A DNA stretch of 64,000 nucleotides from assembly GCA_033182465.1 (NCBI GenBank), contig CP137325.1, positions 1,860,001-1,924,000 on the forward strand, written 5' to 3'. A program made the translations under genes and the position numbers. This DNA is from Sanghuangporus weigelae. Its lineage: Eukaryota > Basidiomycota > Agaricomycetes > Hymenochaetales > Hymenochaetaceae. The notes below the pieces were generated by a model that saw only the letters and a list, made by a program, of their open reading frames with translations, had not been told where the DNA came from and did no database searches. Shown here in pieces: positions 11,069-22,175 of this stretch (position 1 is its first letter; each line of letters starts with the position of its first letter).

Positions 11069-12631
11069 TCATGCAGCGGGGACGGCGCGACGAGATGAGG
11101 GAGCAGCAATTGCCACAGGAAGATTGTTACTCGCGTTGGCTCCCACTGCAGCGCTATTGTATCCTGATTTGAAATATCGCACGATCCTCTCGCCTGCTGG
11201 ACCTGCTGGACCAGATGGACCAGGCGCTGCAGCAGCATCGGGTCCTACAGGGCCACCTGCAGCCATCTCCGCAGAACCGCCGGGTGCAGCAGCAGGTCCG
11301 CAACAACTCCAGCAGGTCCCTATGCCTGCCTCAGCTTCCACCTCCTCTCCAGCAACTTCTGCGGCTCCTTCCTGTGCGGCTACATTGACGACGTTGGCGG
11401 CACCAAGTCCTGCTCCTGTTCCTATACCTCCAGCTAGACCACCAGACATGCCCATAGTGGTTCTTTGTCCACCCCCGGTGCTGGCAGGGACCATCGAAGC
11501 AACAGCGGCCGGTTGCGTTCCGGTCACGGCTTGTGGGTTGGACGTTTGAGTTTGCATCGCATTTCCAAGTCCTGACGTCACTTGCTGTTAAGAGCATGAA
11601 TACTCGTGACAAAAGACGGGTGTTTGTACGGTGCACTAGTTGGGTAGTATTGTGCCATAGGTTGGGTTGCTGCGCTAATCCAGTGCTGACCATGTTGGCA
11701 TTCCCGGTCGAAGGAAGCTGGGTACCGCCGGTTCCCGTGCTATTACCCATCATCGCACCAGCATTCGCTATAGTGGGATTATAAGCAATTAGACCAGCCG
11801 ATGTCGGCAAATAGGCCCTCTGGGGAGCAACGGGTTGAGCTTGTTGGTAATAAGTGGCCATTGGTACAGTGTTCTCATTCATGATACCAGGCGCAGATCC
11901 CGCAACATACGTCAGTGGTGGGGAGAGGAGCAAAAATTGCGCAGGTTCTCTTCGACGGAGCACGTGAAGTCATTACACGTATGTTCCGAGATCAATAGCA
12001 ACATAATGACGAGCAACACCAGCATGCAGCACAGCAGCAAGTAAACCTGCGCGAGACAGTCAGTGATGCAAGAACAAACAATGGTGGACAACTCACACTT
12101 CACAGAATCCCTGCATCTGCGGCCCTCCAATTCTGAACTTCCGTCTTGATGTCGTTCCTTCGTACACACTTTCCAGGTCCACATCTTCGCTCCCTCTTCC
12201 ATTGGCAGTTTCACTCTGTCGCTTGTCAAGACGCGGCCCATCTGCACGATTTGGATGGGGCATTCCAGCGCGAGGTTGCGGCTGAACGTTATATCTACCT
12301 GCATGCGCGAATGGAGTGTATGGAGGAGGTTGCGACATTCTGTCGGACGTGTTTGCCCATGGAAGGGAGCCTCGTGGGCTATTCGAGACGTCTAGAAGGT
12401 GCTCGATTAGTCGGAGGAGTAAAGTAAGGAACAATAAGCACCTGTCTCGACGACGTTTGTTGATGATCTTCCGTAAGGATTTGGAGATTCTGTCGTTGGC
12501 TTAGGTACTTGAAGCGCCGGTTCTGGCCTTGCGAAGTGTGAACGTGATCCGTCGTCATCCCTTGGTGCTCGATTTTCGTTGACGAAATGCACGGGCGCAG
12601 GCACCGACGTGGGTGGGGAAATTTGAGCCAT
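11069..12631 (-). CDS. Single-pass membrane protein with disordered head and Gly/Ala/Pro-rich tail (exon structure partly uncertain)
   Basis: Starting at ATG 12631, exons 12631-12442 and 12391-12099 join in frame and encode about 161 hydrophilic residues with a PPPYTPF motif. An exon beginning at 12046 encodes a clear membrane helix, VYLLLCCMLVLLVIMLLLI. After ISEHTCNDF the frame reaches a stop at 11912. Downstream, a second frame (from about 11900) reads APGIMNENTVPMATYYQQ and a third (to 11069) is Gly/Ala/Pro-rich (GLAGGIGTGAGLGAAN; GPSGPAGPAGE). Either an unrecognised intron links the helix to the tail, giving a type II-like surface protein, or two genes or a frameshift are present. A plausible link from the second to the third frame uses the acceptor just before CAAGTGACG near 11590. 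I recognise no family. Confidence 0.45.
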
Positions 12632-13155
12632 TGAGGTGAGGACTGGTGAATGGCAGGTTCTGATATAGAAGACCTGCACCGACACGGTTGCTGTGCAACG
12701 CCAGATGCAGATGCAAAGGCATCAGTGATGACTCGGTTGTCAGGTTACAAGACAAGACTGTTGCGGGTTCGCGCCCATGGCCGACGTGAAGTTCACTCAG
12801 TTACAGTGTATCCGGAAAACCGTGTCCCGCGCGACTTCTTTCACTTCACAGCGGGCAAACGATGATTCATAACTAGATGACAAACGAAATTTGAAGTTTA
12901 ATAATGCATTTAGTCACATAATATATTTGATATTTGTTCATTGGCCAAATGCTAAACTATATTTGAAATAACAATAGGGATTTAGATTCCGATTTAGTAA
13001 ACAAAGAGATTATAAGTAAAGTCATGCGAGAAATGCATAATGAAATTTAAAATTTCATCCAGGAAAATATGCTTGTGTTTCTTCATGTGCAAAATTTTGA
13101 ATCATCTCAAGGAAAAAAATTGAAGTATCTATTGTAATCTCTTCAAAGAAGAAAT
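12632..13155. other. AT-rich spacer at the edge of the transposon island
   Basis: From about 12880 the sequence becomes strongly AT-rich, with no long frames and no repeats that I can name. It marks the boundary between host genes and the repeat island. Confidence 0.4.
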
Positions 13156-13171
13156 AAGATGCGTGATCAGT

Positions 13172-13230
13172 GCGCGCTCAGTGCATGATCAATGTCCACT
13201 CAGTGCCCACTCAGTGCCCGCTCAGTGTGC
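13172..13230. repeat. Left terminal array of 11-bp CTCAGTG units
   Basis: The array has about six 11-bp units of the form NNNN(C/A)TCA(G/A)TG. It is inverted relative to the array at 18620-18709, and the outermost 24 bases are identical between the two ends. Confidence 0.75.
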
Positions 13231-13595
13231 GATCAGCATGTATTATCATGAAGAAGTTCTCCAGTACCAGCATGAATCCAGCCAGTTGAGTGTGGCACTT
13301 GTGAAGGCTAACATGAGGTTTGAGTGAGTTTATTCTCTTTGTGTCCTCAACAGGTCAAGCTCACCATTTTGGTTAGAGCGGCATCGTATGGCTCAGGAAC
13401 AGTACATCATACACGAGTGACAAGCTCAAAATCTTCAGAAACAATGCCAACAATTACACAATCAGTACACACATCTAGATATTGCATGCAACTATGCTGC
13501 CAAGGATTTGTATCTACTAATACCCAGATCGAGCGATTGCAGAACGAATACTCCAACCTTCATGTGGAAAAGAAGACCTGGCAGGTGTGTAGCGG

Positions 13596-15391
13596 TGTAG
13601 CGCACTGGCCCCTCCTGTGCCAGTACACTCATACTATGGTTCCCTCCCACTGCAGATACCATATCCCAGTGCCACCTACACCTCAGAGTGTGAGGGTATA
13701 CTCCTACTGTACTCGAGACACTATTTGAGCATGTTTCCATCAATTCCAGCACATGTACTATACTGCAGTGCCCTCCTAAGGCCCAGATCGATATGCTGAT
13801 GGCTCTCTGACACTCAGACAGGTCTGCCAACAACTCCTACCTAGCACCAGGCACTATAGGACACATCCCTTGGTGACTACAGGCTGCCGATCTTACAATT
13901 TACTGTACATACAGCCTTGCGGCAACTCTAGATGCCTCCAAGTTGGCCCCCCATGGCGTCAATCAATGTGGCAGACACTCAGACATCCTCAGGTACCCTC
14001 ACCGATGCCTCCTACAGCTTACCAAGCAGTCCCCCATTGTCTAGGGAGCTATACATTGTCATATCTGCTTACATACCTCATTATAACGTATCTACTACCA
14101 CTCCGGCAGTCCCCTGCAGCACTGCTGCTCTGGCCACTCATATTAGTCACTAGGGATCACCCACACTCTGTATTGAGTGCTGCTGATGCATTGGACACCT
14201 CAGGGACACTGACTGATGCGTCCCTTGTCTTATATACACGATATTAGCCTCCAATTATTAGCTCCAATGTTTCCTGACTTCCCCCCAATGCAGCGGCCCC
14301 CATTAGACCATGTATGGAAGGTAGGCATGTGGTACATCGGCGTGCCAAGCTGTCAACTTGCGCTGCCAAGCCCAACTCTGATGGCGTCCATATTATTGCA
14401 GATACTCAATATTCCATGCTATTGGATGCCTCCCTCACGTTGTCACTTGCAGATTTCACCTGGGTGCTCCGGCAGCGGTCCTTGGCAACCCAGATAACTC
14501 AGGAGGTGTTGTCAGACAGTAGGACATGTTGGCGACAGCAGCAGAGTATATATAGAGCTTATATTAGGTTGGTAGATGATAGCTAAGAGAAGGTAGCAAA
14601 GCACAGACCAGACCAAGTGCCGGAGTTTAAGATATCCCTCACTCTGAGTCTCCCCTCATGTACTGAGCCCCCCCTTTGACTATATACTATCCTTGACATC
14701 TCCTCTTGTTTGATTCACCATTCTACTTACCTTTGCCGCCTCTGATACGGCTCTGCCGCTCTGACATCTGTCACATTTACACTATATTGGCGGATTCGTG
14801 TAGCGTCCCACTCAGTCTGGCACCCCTCTATCCAATGTCAGCAACTATTTGGTGACCCAGGCTTCCTATCAGACTCCTCTGTGGTGCCCTTTCCAGCCTT
14901 TCATTCTAGCTTACTCCATATATTCATCTGGTACGGTCCTTTCCTTCCATCTATTGCATTTATGCTATGTCAGCAGATTTATGCAACATCCCCCTCACTC
15001 CTGCACCCTCTATTTGACATCAGCAGCTATCCAGCAACACAGGCATCCTACCAGATGACCTATTGGCACCTTCTCCACCCACTTGCTCCATTTTAGCTCT
15101 TATATTCACCTTATACACTCTTTGCGACCCCATACCCGATCTTCTATCACGTCAGCAGCCTTCTGTGATCCCCCCCTTTTGAGCGGCGGCCCTATTAGCT
15201 TATCCCTTTCATACTTTAGCATCCCTAGACCCCTCCATCACATCTCCAATGGTTCCTGGCATCTGCTAGGTAGTGGGGATTTAGAGTCTGATAATGTCAG
15301 CATCTCGTTTTTGGAGGTTCCTTCATACATTCAGCACCTATAGTAGGACAGACATCTGTAGCACCTTCAGAGCCACACACCACCTACTACA
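13596..15391 (+). repeat. TGTAG...CTACA repeat, full-length copy A (LTR-like)
   Basis: The 1.8-kb unit begins TGTAGCGCACTGGCCCC and ends CACCTACTACA. Near-complete copies lie at 46796-48613 (+) and 31758-33518 (-). It contains a GAGTATATATAGAG TATA-like box near 14545 but no protein-coding character. TG...CA ends, short inverted termini and the TATA box fit a solo LTR. The sequence GCAG(G/T) flanks both ends if the element starts a few bases earlier, a weak hint of target duplication. It sits inside the Mlp1/TPR fragment. Confidence 0.65.
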
Positions 15392-15534
15392 GCAGTATAT
15401 TAACTTGTCTTGTGATTTATATTAACTTGAGATGTAGAATGTGCAGACTCAACTAATTGATAGGAATTCTGTCTCTGGAGTGGTCTCATATGGCGGACTT
15501 GATTGCTGACATACAGAAAATGCACAATAATGTT

Positions 15535-15609
15535 GACAAGGCAAATGGAAGTGATATGAGACAAGGCAAATGGAAGTGATATGAGACAAGGCAAATGGAA
15601 GTGATATGA
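15535..15609. repeat. 25-bp tandem repeat, three exact copies
   Basis: Three identical head-to-tail 25-bp units start at 15535, 15560 and 15585, each beginning GACAAGGCAAATGG. They lie in the decayed Mlp1/TPR fragment and look like a local replication-slippage expansion. Confidence 0.85.
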
Positions 15610-15881
15610 GACAACTAGGAAGATTTGAGTCCCAAATCTATGACCTGGCTGGCCAAGCGTAAGCATTTCTCTATATCACGTCTACTTTGGCATAGTAACA
15701 TTCAATTATGAATGCTCTAGTCAGGATCTTTAAACTCAGCTTTTCCTGCAAGTATGACACAGTCCGACAAATTAAACTGTAGAAGGATATTGAAGTTCAG
15801 AAACTGCAAACTAAGATTGATTGCTCCATAAGTTAGATGGTTCTGAAAATGAACTTGCTACGCTGAGATGAGCTCACACAC

Positions 15882-17404
15882 TGAAAGGATCCGTTCAAAA
15901 ACTCGCATCAGGATCGACGCGATCAGCAGATCCACACGATCAGCTTTCCAAACGCGACCAGTAACCAAGCCAGCTATCACGGGCCCAAGCGATCGAGCGG
16001 CCTAGGCAACAGTAACCCGTTACCACCTGAGCGCTAGAAGCACTGAAGCGGATACGTAATCCTGCTAACAGCTAACACCGCCGACCGCCTATTACCGCGG
16101 ACTACCACTCTAACACCGCCGACCAAGCAACCAGAGCGACCTCGATCAAAAGAAGCGATCAAACTTCTTAGAAGTCCAGAAGCACAACTACTAAAGCCTA
16201 AACGCTAAAAGGCTAAAGGCTAATAAGGTTTATGGAGACCTCACTGGCATTTCAGCACTGTCAAGTCTGTGCACGAGTTTACATGGTCCTTTATGAAGTA
16301 TACTACATAGTATGCACAGCAACAGTTGGTACACGTGACTGTCACATCGAAACCGAGCGACACCTTCAAGATACAATGCATTCCAACCCACCAAACCCAA
16401 TAGTACCCAAGAAACGAGAGGAACTCACAATTACAACTCGAACCCCTCGAACTGCGAACCCGATAACTTGGAGAATGATTGGATGGTATAGACCGGAGTT
16501 GCACACACCATGTCCAGCATCTACAATACAGGCAAACCTTTATTTACCGAGAGATGCAAACCTGGAGACCAAGTAGTTGCAACTCCTTATACAACGAAGG
16601 ATATGGCATTACATTCGAGACATACGATATGAAGGCAAAGCATGGCTAGTCACCAGAACCCAGCAGAACCTGCCAGCAGAGCTTATGCAGTTCATGATAT
16701 GCCTTGGACCATACTCTACACCGACCCGACACCTTAACACGGACGTGCGAGTTATGCTTACCCTCGCTGGACCTCGAGATGAATTCCGAAGAATCACATA
16801 CCGAGCAGCCTACATCGCTCCAAGAGCAAAGATGCCACTCAATAACGGCAATGACATCGTTATAGAGTACTGACAGTGGAGCATTCCACATCGGAGCACC
16901 ACCTCTATTGTCTCAGTCAGCAACTCCAAAGAATTCTGTCATAGTGGAGACGACCTTACAAAGATTGGAGCAAAGTGGAGCAAAGCGCAGCAGGATGACA
17001 AAGGAACAGATGTAATGGTGGAGAAAGGTGGAGAAAAGTGGAGTAAAGTGGAAACAGGATGAGTAAGAAATAGGACGGAAAATTGGAATATCTGGGAGCA
17101 TAAATAGATGTAGGATTAGGCCCTCATTTCCCCATCTTTCGATCCTCTTAACACACTGGTGTAAAGCTTGCCCTACAGCGAGCTATTACTGTGTGCTTTG
17201 TACTATCACGCCTCTTGGAAATCCCAATCTGCTTTACTATCACCTCGTATCTGAAAGCATCCATAACTCGGACAGCGACTAAGAAGGCTAGTAAGGGACC
17301 GCGTGGTACAGCCAGACGAGGGTAGATAAGATCACCTCTGCACAACACACCGCTGCTTAGGCAAAAGGATCGAACCGGTGTAACCCCGGGCCTACTCCCT
17401 AACA
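15882..17404 (+). mobile_element. Solo LTR (1523 bp) with 5-bp target duplication
   Basis: The element starts TGAAAGGATCC and ends ACTCCCTAACA. CACAC stands immediately before it (15877-15881) and immediately after it (17405-17409). A TATA-like TAAATAG lies near 17100. A second copy at 42480-43937 lacks the last 26 bp. The interior holds a 213-codon reading frame (separate entry). No internal retrotransposon region of this family was recognised in the window. Confidence 0.8.
16232..16873 (+). pseudogene. ORF inside the solo LTR, copy 1 (one nonsense codon)
   Basis: The frame runs from ATG 16232 to a stop at 16873 (213 codons), interrupted only by TAG at 16574-16576, where the second copy has CAA (Gln). 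The predicted protein starts METSLAFQHCQVCARVYMV and includes WLVTRTQQNLPAELMQFMI and RAAYIAPRAKMPL. I recognise no domain. The basic, tryptophan- and tyrosine-containing composition looks protein-like. The second copy keeps this region open but has its own stop elsewhere. Coding inside an LTR is unusual but known in some retroelements; whether this one is expressed is unknown. Confidence 0.55.
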
Positions 17405-18619
17405 CACACCAATCAAATGTCCCGCGAGAACGAGATTTGAGAGCAGATGCAGTGTACCAAGGTGGGTCTATTACAATGTCAAGAGCATCAGTGAACTTAC
17501 TCACTGTATAAAGGCTGCTAAAGAGAAATATTCTCATGAAATTGTCACTCATGCCGAGTCTATCAAGATCGAGAACACTTTTAAGAAGGAGCTCAGTGAG
17601 GCATGGACTTTTTTACATGAGAAGACAGTTTAAGCTGAGACTGCTCAGGCAAACTTGACCGCATCGGAAGCTAGTTGGAACCAGCAGCAATCTTAACGAG
17701 GAGATTGTAGATCTTACAGCTCGGTAAGCATAGCTGTTCTGTTTACTTCCTCATATATCACTAAGCCAGAATATAGTCACAAAGACCTTGCAGCACAAAA
17801 TAGCCTGCTTCACCAACACCTGAAGTCTCAGTTCACAGGCCTCTCATATACATCAAGTTGCGAAATCAAACATGATCGTGCTAGAGTCGGGTGATGGTAA
17901 TAATGTGGATGGCCATGTGATGGAGCTGCATTCTATAATAGCCTATCTGCGCAAGAAGAAGGAAATTGTTGCCCTTCAACTGGAGTTCTCCAAGTAGGAG
18001 AATGCATGACAAAAGGCACAGATTAACCATCTCAGCCAGGCTCTTGAGGAAACAGGGGCAGTGTTGTCAAATGTTCATCTGCACCATTCTACTTATTGTT
18101 ACAATACATTCTAACTCTTTCGAAAGGAGCGTGAAGAAGTGGCAAAAGCTATCAGTAATTCTACTGAGCATGTTGAACTGTTGAAAAGGATAAACTAACT
18201 CAACATTCTCCATGAAAGTGATGCCATGCTTTGTGCAGAGAGTGAAGTGCAAGTGTATAAAGCACGTCAGCTTGAGACGATGCTCAATCCCCTCCAATCA
18301 GAACTGAATCCACTTAAACAAGAAGCGAAGATGCTCCATGCTGAGATTGATGCCAAGAATGCTTAGATTTAATAGCTTAAAGACAAGAGTCGTCAATGGA
18401 AGGAATGGAATGCTCAGCTTCTTACAAAGGCAAGTTAACTGATCTGTATTTAAAGCATTTATACTTGAAAATTTATTGACAACAACTAGTACAATTGTAT
18501 TGACCCAAATGATGTCCAAGCTCTCAATGATGAGATCAAAGACTTACAGATTGATCTCTGTAAGGCCAAGGAAGAGAAGGCAGCTTACACTGCCCAGAAG
18601 GATGCACAGACTAAAATAT

Positions 18620-18709
18620 GCACTGAGTACGCACTGAGCAGGCACTGAGCATGCACTGAGTGTGCACTGAGCAGGCACTAAGTGCACATTGATCATGCAC
18701 TGAGCGCGC
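18620..18709. repeat. Right terminal array of 11-bp CACTGAG units
   Basis: Eight 11-bp units of the form CACTGAGNNNG (two degenerate) are the inverted counterpart of the array at 13172-13230. Confidence 0.8.
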
Positions 18710-18719
18710 TGTAGACTAT

Positions 18720-20312
18720 CAGACCCTCTTAAGCAGCGGCGAAGGCGACGGCGTTCGACCACAGAGAGGCGTTGGCGGTGTCAAAGATCGGAGAGGTAAG
18801 AAGGGATCCAACTCGTGGCTAGACCTCCTGGACAGCTTGGTGCCGTGGGGGACAATTTGGCCCGGAAGCACTGCTGCCGATCGGGATGCGCGCTCAGTCG
18901 TGGGGAGAGCTCAATCGTAAGGGCTATGGTATGATCCGCGTATAAAGAGGACGCCGCCGATAATGTACGAGACAAAGCCGCCGACGAGTCAAGATGTCGG
19001 CGTCGCGAATAAGCAATAGAGCGACAGCGCTGTCGAGTCCTGCGAGCGGCGGCGATTACTAGTAGAGCGACGGTACCGCCGATTACCAGGAGAGCGACGG
19101 TGTTGCCGATTACCAGGAGAGCGACGGTGTCGCCGATTACCAGGAGAGCGACGGTGTCGCCGATTACCAGGAGAGCGACGGTGTCGTCAATTGTCAAGAG
19201 GGCGATGGCGCTGCCGATTCCCAGGACGGGGGATAGCTCTGCCGATCACTTGCGCAGTGGCGAGTGAGCACGTGCCCCTGTTATTCCCTTAAACGGGGGC
19301 GGCGTCTTGTGTCGGCACACGATTTTCGGCGGAGGCGATAGAGAGCAAAAGGGCTAATAGAGACGAGAGGAGTGCACTGAGATCTATTCTGAACTACTGC
19401 TTCTGAACACTACATACATGAGGTCTATATATACTGGGGAATGCTGGGGAAGAGCGTCACAGAGGCGGCGACAGTGACGGCGCGTCACAGGCGCGCAATC
19501 GGTGCGGACCCGAAGATCGGGGCGCGCCGCGAAGCTGCCAAGACACGGGCGCGCGCTGATCGGGCTGGCGGTGATTGGCGCGGCGCATCATCATCGGGCG
19601 CGCTCGGATCGCTAAGTGGTCGCACCACACGAATATGAAACGTCAGGGGAGGCAATAATACTAAAAGGGGAATACGCGAGTGGCCGCCGCGTCCGACAAT
19701 CGGACTCGGCGCACGAAGCAGCATAGTATGAACATGAAACGTGGTACCTGGGACCTTGTAAAACCACTACCCGACGTCGGATAAGCCAATCAACAGGAGC
19801 CGACGAATATTCCATCGGCTATACGGTTCGATATCCTTCCGCCGCCATAGCCGATACATCCGCTGCAACGTTCCAGGCGCCCGCGTATCAGAAAGTGCGG
19901 CTGGCCAAGCGTACTCGGTTTGGGAAGTCTTCGAAGGACGGGGGGCGGCGGACGTATTTGTTGAGCCGCGAATCAAAGAGCGGCGGTTTGGAGGGTCTAA
20001 GGAGCGGCGGAGGTGTAGCGGTCGGCGCACGATGGTATACTGTACAGAGTACTGAGGGGCCTGTACCGACGTACCGGTACAGGCAAGTGCGGCGCACTAC
20101 ACCGTTCCGGCCGGAGGTATTCTGACTATCCACGGTTCCCACAGAGTAGGCCGGAGTCTCGGTCTATCTCAGGGGAGTCTTCTGGATCACCCTTCTTTGT
20201 TTGGTTTCCCCGATTCGTTCTCGCTCGCTCCCTATAGGATCGAACGCCCTAGCCTGCTAGGATCGCACCTACAGACCTAGTCCGATCATCCACCCACCCT
20301 ATTGATCATACA
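18720..20312. other. CpG-rich tract of unknown origin inside the AT-shifted island
   Basis: Base composition changes abruptly to GC- and CpG-rich at the right end of the captured-gene element. The tract contains the 27-bp tandem array at 19065-19226 and short frames on both strands without recognisable domains. The last 150 bp (from about 20160) match sequence at 30480-30620, which suggests that the 3' end of another repeat family lies here. It has escaped the CpG depletion seen around it, so it may be a recent insertion. Confidence 0.45.
19065..19226. repeat. 27-bp tandem repeat, about six copies
   Basis: Units start at 19065, 19092, 19119, 19146, 19173 and 19200, each beginning GAGCGACGG or a close variant and containing GCCGATTACCAGGA. 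On the minus strand they would encode repeated ALLVIGDTV, but no gene context supports translation. Degenerate units extend to the left. Confidence 0.85.
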
Positions 20313-21218
20313 CCGGCAGCAGCCCTTGGCAACCCAGATGACTCAGGAGATGTTGTCAGACAGTAGGACATGTCGGCGACAGCAGTAGAGTATATATAGA
20401 GACCATCATCTTAGAGGAAGAGAGCATGTACCAGACCGAGCACCAGAGTTTGAGATATCTCTCACTCTGAGTCTCCCCTCATATACTGAGCTCCCCCCTT
20501 GACTATATACTATCTTTGACATCTCCTCTTGCTTGACTCACCATTCTACTTGCCTTCGCCACCTCTGATATGCCTCAGCTGCTCTGACATTCAGTGAGTG
20601 AGTAGAAGCTCGGGAATTAACCCTGAGCTTCCTCCACCCCTCTTGCACCTTGTCGGCACCCCTCTGTTTGACATCGGCGGCCCTTCAGTGACACAGGCCT
20701 CCTATCAGACTCCTCTGCAGCACCCTTTCCAGCCTTTCACCCCAGCTTAGTCCATATACTCATCTTATAGAGTCCTTTTCTTTCACCTATTGCATTTACG
20801 CTACTTCGGCAGACTCGTGTGGCCTCCCCCTCATTCCTGCAGCCCTCTATTTGACATTGGCGGCTATCCAGCGACACAGGCATCATACCAGACGACCCAG
20901 TGGTGCCTTCTCCACCCACTTGCTCCAGTTCAGCCCTTATATTCATCTTATACGGTCCTGCCGACCCTGTGTCTGAGTTTTCCACCACATCGCCAGCCTC
21001 CTGTGATCCCCCCTTTTGAGCGGCGGCCCTGTTAGCTTATCCCTTTCATACTTCGGCATCCCTACACCCCTCCATCACGTCTCTGACAGTTCCTGGCATC
21101 CGCTGGGTAGTGGGGATTTAGAGTCTGATAGCGTCGGCATCCCGTTTTTGGAGGTTTCTTCATACCTTAGCAGGACGGACATTGGTAGTGCCTTCAGAGA
21201 CACACACCACCCACTACA
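20313..21218 (+). repeat. TGTAG-family repeat, 5'-truncated copy B
   Basis: It starts inside the unit (GGCAGCAGCCCTTGG) and runs through the TATA-like GAGTATATATAGAG to the end CACCCACTACA at 21218. It corresponds to the 3' half of the full copies and joins copia sequence directly at its right edge. Confidence 0.7.
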
Positions 21219-22175
21219 GTGCTGAATATGGCCAAGGAGGAGTAGAGGGGGCCTCGGAGGTATCACCATCGAACTCTTTGAGGGAGTTTCGTTCTATGGA
21301 GTCGAAACAGGACGTATGTTCGTTAGGTTGTACCTTTGTAGAGCTCGTTGTATTTTAAGAGGGACTGAGATTTTGACAGAATTTTGAGACTCATCATAGT
21401 ACACAGAGAGACCAAGAATGAAAGCGACAGAGCGTGGGTCCTTTTCCTTGAATTTGAAGAGTTTTCCGAGTTCAGTCTTGAAACGAACCACTTCAGTATT
21501 GCGTGGAGTTTTAGGAGTAGAGATGCAAGTTCTGTTCACGTCATCGACGTGGGTTGCAAGTATAGTCTCTCCATTTTTGTCCTTTCTGATGAAGACGGAG
21601 GGCACAGATACACAGCAATGAAAGCTAATACCCTTTAGTGTATTACCAAAATGAAGATACCACGCTCGAGCTCCTTGCTTGAGTCCATATAGAGCCTTCT
21701 TGAGGTGACAAACGGGATAAGAGAATGTGGGGACAGTAAAGCCGGTGGGATATTCAACATAAATATTGTCTTCCTTTAGAGGACTGTGCAGGTAAGTGGA
21801 AGTGATGTCCATGGCAACAAGTGAAGCATGTTGGTTTGCACTGATCACCAGGACAATTTTTGCTGTACGAAAGTCTCCCACTGCCGCAAAGGTCTCTCCA
21901 AATTCAAGACCGGGTACCTGGGAGTCACCTCTTGTGACCCAATGAGCATGGAATTCATATGAACCATTGTCCTGGGGCTTGGTCGCAAACACCCACATAC
22001 TCTTAATGATATGCGTACCTTTTGGTCTCTTCACCACATTCCAACATTCCATTTCTGTCAATTTCTTCACCTCATACTTCATAGCTTTCTTCCACTCGTC
22101 TCCTTCAGCAGAACCAAAAGCCTGGTGGCACTTCAAGGTATTATGGGTTCGGTAGCAAGGTTTGCCATTTTGCAT
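21219..22175 (-). pseudogene. Copia 1 reverse transcriptase (RVT_2), truncated
   Basis: The 293-codon open stretch includes EWKKAMKYEVKKLTEMECW, the MDITSTYLHSPL segment (usually MDVxxAFLnG), KALYGLKQGARAWY and the catalytic-loop relic ATHVDDV (usually YVDD). After NIRPVSTP the frame continues weakly to 21219, where a TGTAG-family repeat begins. RNase H is absent. The altered metal-binding motif and truncation indicate that it is dead. Confidence 0.8.

Larger units (their letters stand above)
13260..18612 (+). pseudogene. Mlp1/TPR (nuclear-pore basket) gene fragment, degenerate and interrupted
   Basis: Mlp1/TPR proteins are long coiled coils of the nuclear basket that act in mRNA export and surveillance. 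About 13370-13590 reads as Gln-rich coiled coil ending TQIERLQNEYSNLHVEKK. About 17410-18610 includes IIAYLRKKKEIVALQLEFSK, then after a stop QKAQINHLSQALEET, REEVAKAISNSTEHVELLKR, LNILHESDAMLCAESEVQ, SRQWKEWNAQLL and IDPNDVQALNDEI, in the order of the family's TPR_MLP1_2 region. In-frame stops replace expected Gln or Arg codons (CAG to TAG, CGA to TGA, CAA to TAA). Two insertions interrupt it. It lies wall to wall between the inverted arrays, so it is probably a captured fragment rather than the resident gene. Confidence 0.7.
13172..18709. mobile_element. 5.5-kb inverted-repeat-bounded element carrying a captured Mlp1/TPR fragment
   Basis: The left end starts GCGCGCTCAGTGCATGATCA and the right end (18709 reading leftward) reads the same 20 bases. 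Both continue as arrays of 11-bp units containing CTCAGTG (7-8 units each side). The interior is almost entirely a decayed nuclear-pore-basket gene fragment on the plus strand, itself interrupted by a TGTAG-family element (13596-15391) and a solo LTR (15882-17404). No transposase is visible. The layout suggests a non-autonomous, Pack-type or foldback-like transposon that captured host sequence; this is inference. No convincing target-site duplication was found at the outer ends. Confidence 0.5.

Noticed and set aside
10920-11549. 209-codon plus-strand Ala/Pro-rich frame
   Set aside because: It is antisense to the Gly/Ala-rich tail of the minus-strand membrane protein; GC-rich low complexity opens several frames.
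13156-13240. CRISPR-like spaced repeats
   Set aside because: These are contiguous 11-bp tandem units without unique spacers, in a eukaryotic genome.
17148-17552. 134-codon minus-strand frame crossing the end of the solo LTR
   Set aside because: It spans the LTR boundary and target duplication, so it cannot be an ancestral protein; the second LTR copy keeps only part of it.
18781-19197. Minus-strand frame with repeated ALLVIGDTV
   Set aside because: It is a by-product of a 27-bp tandem repeat (a multiple of three), with no start context or domain.
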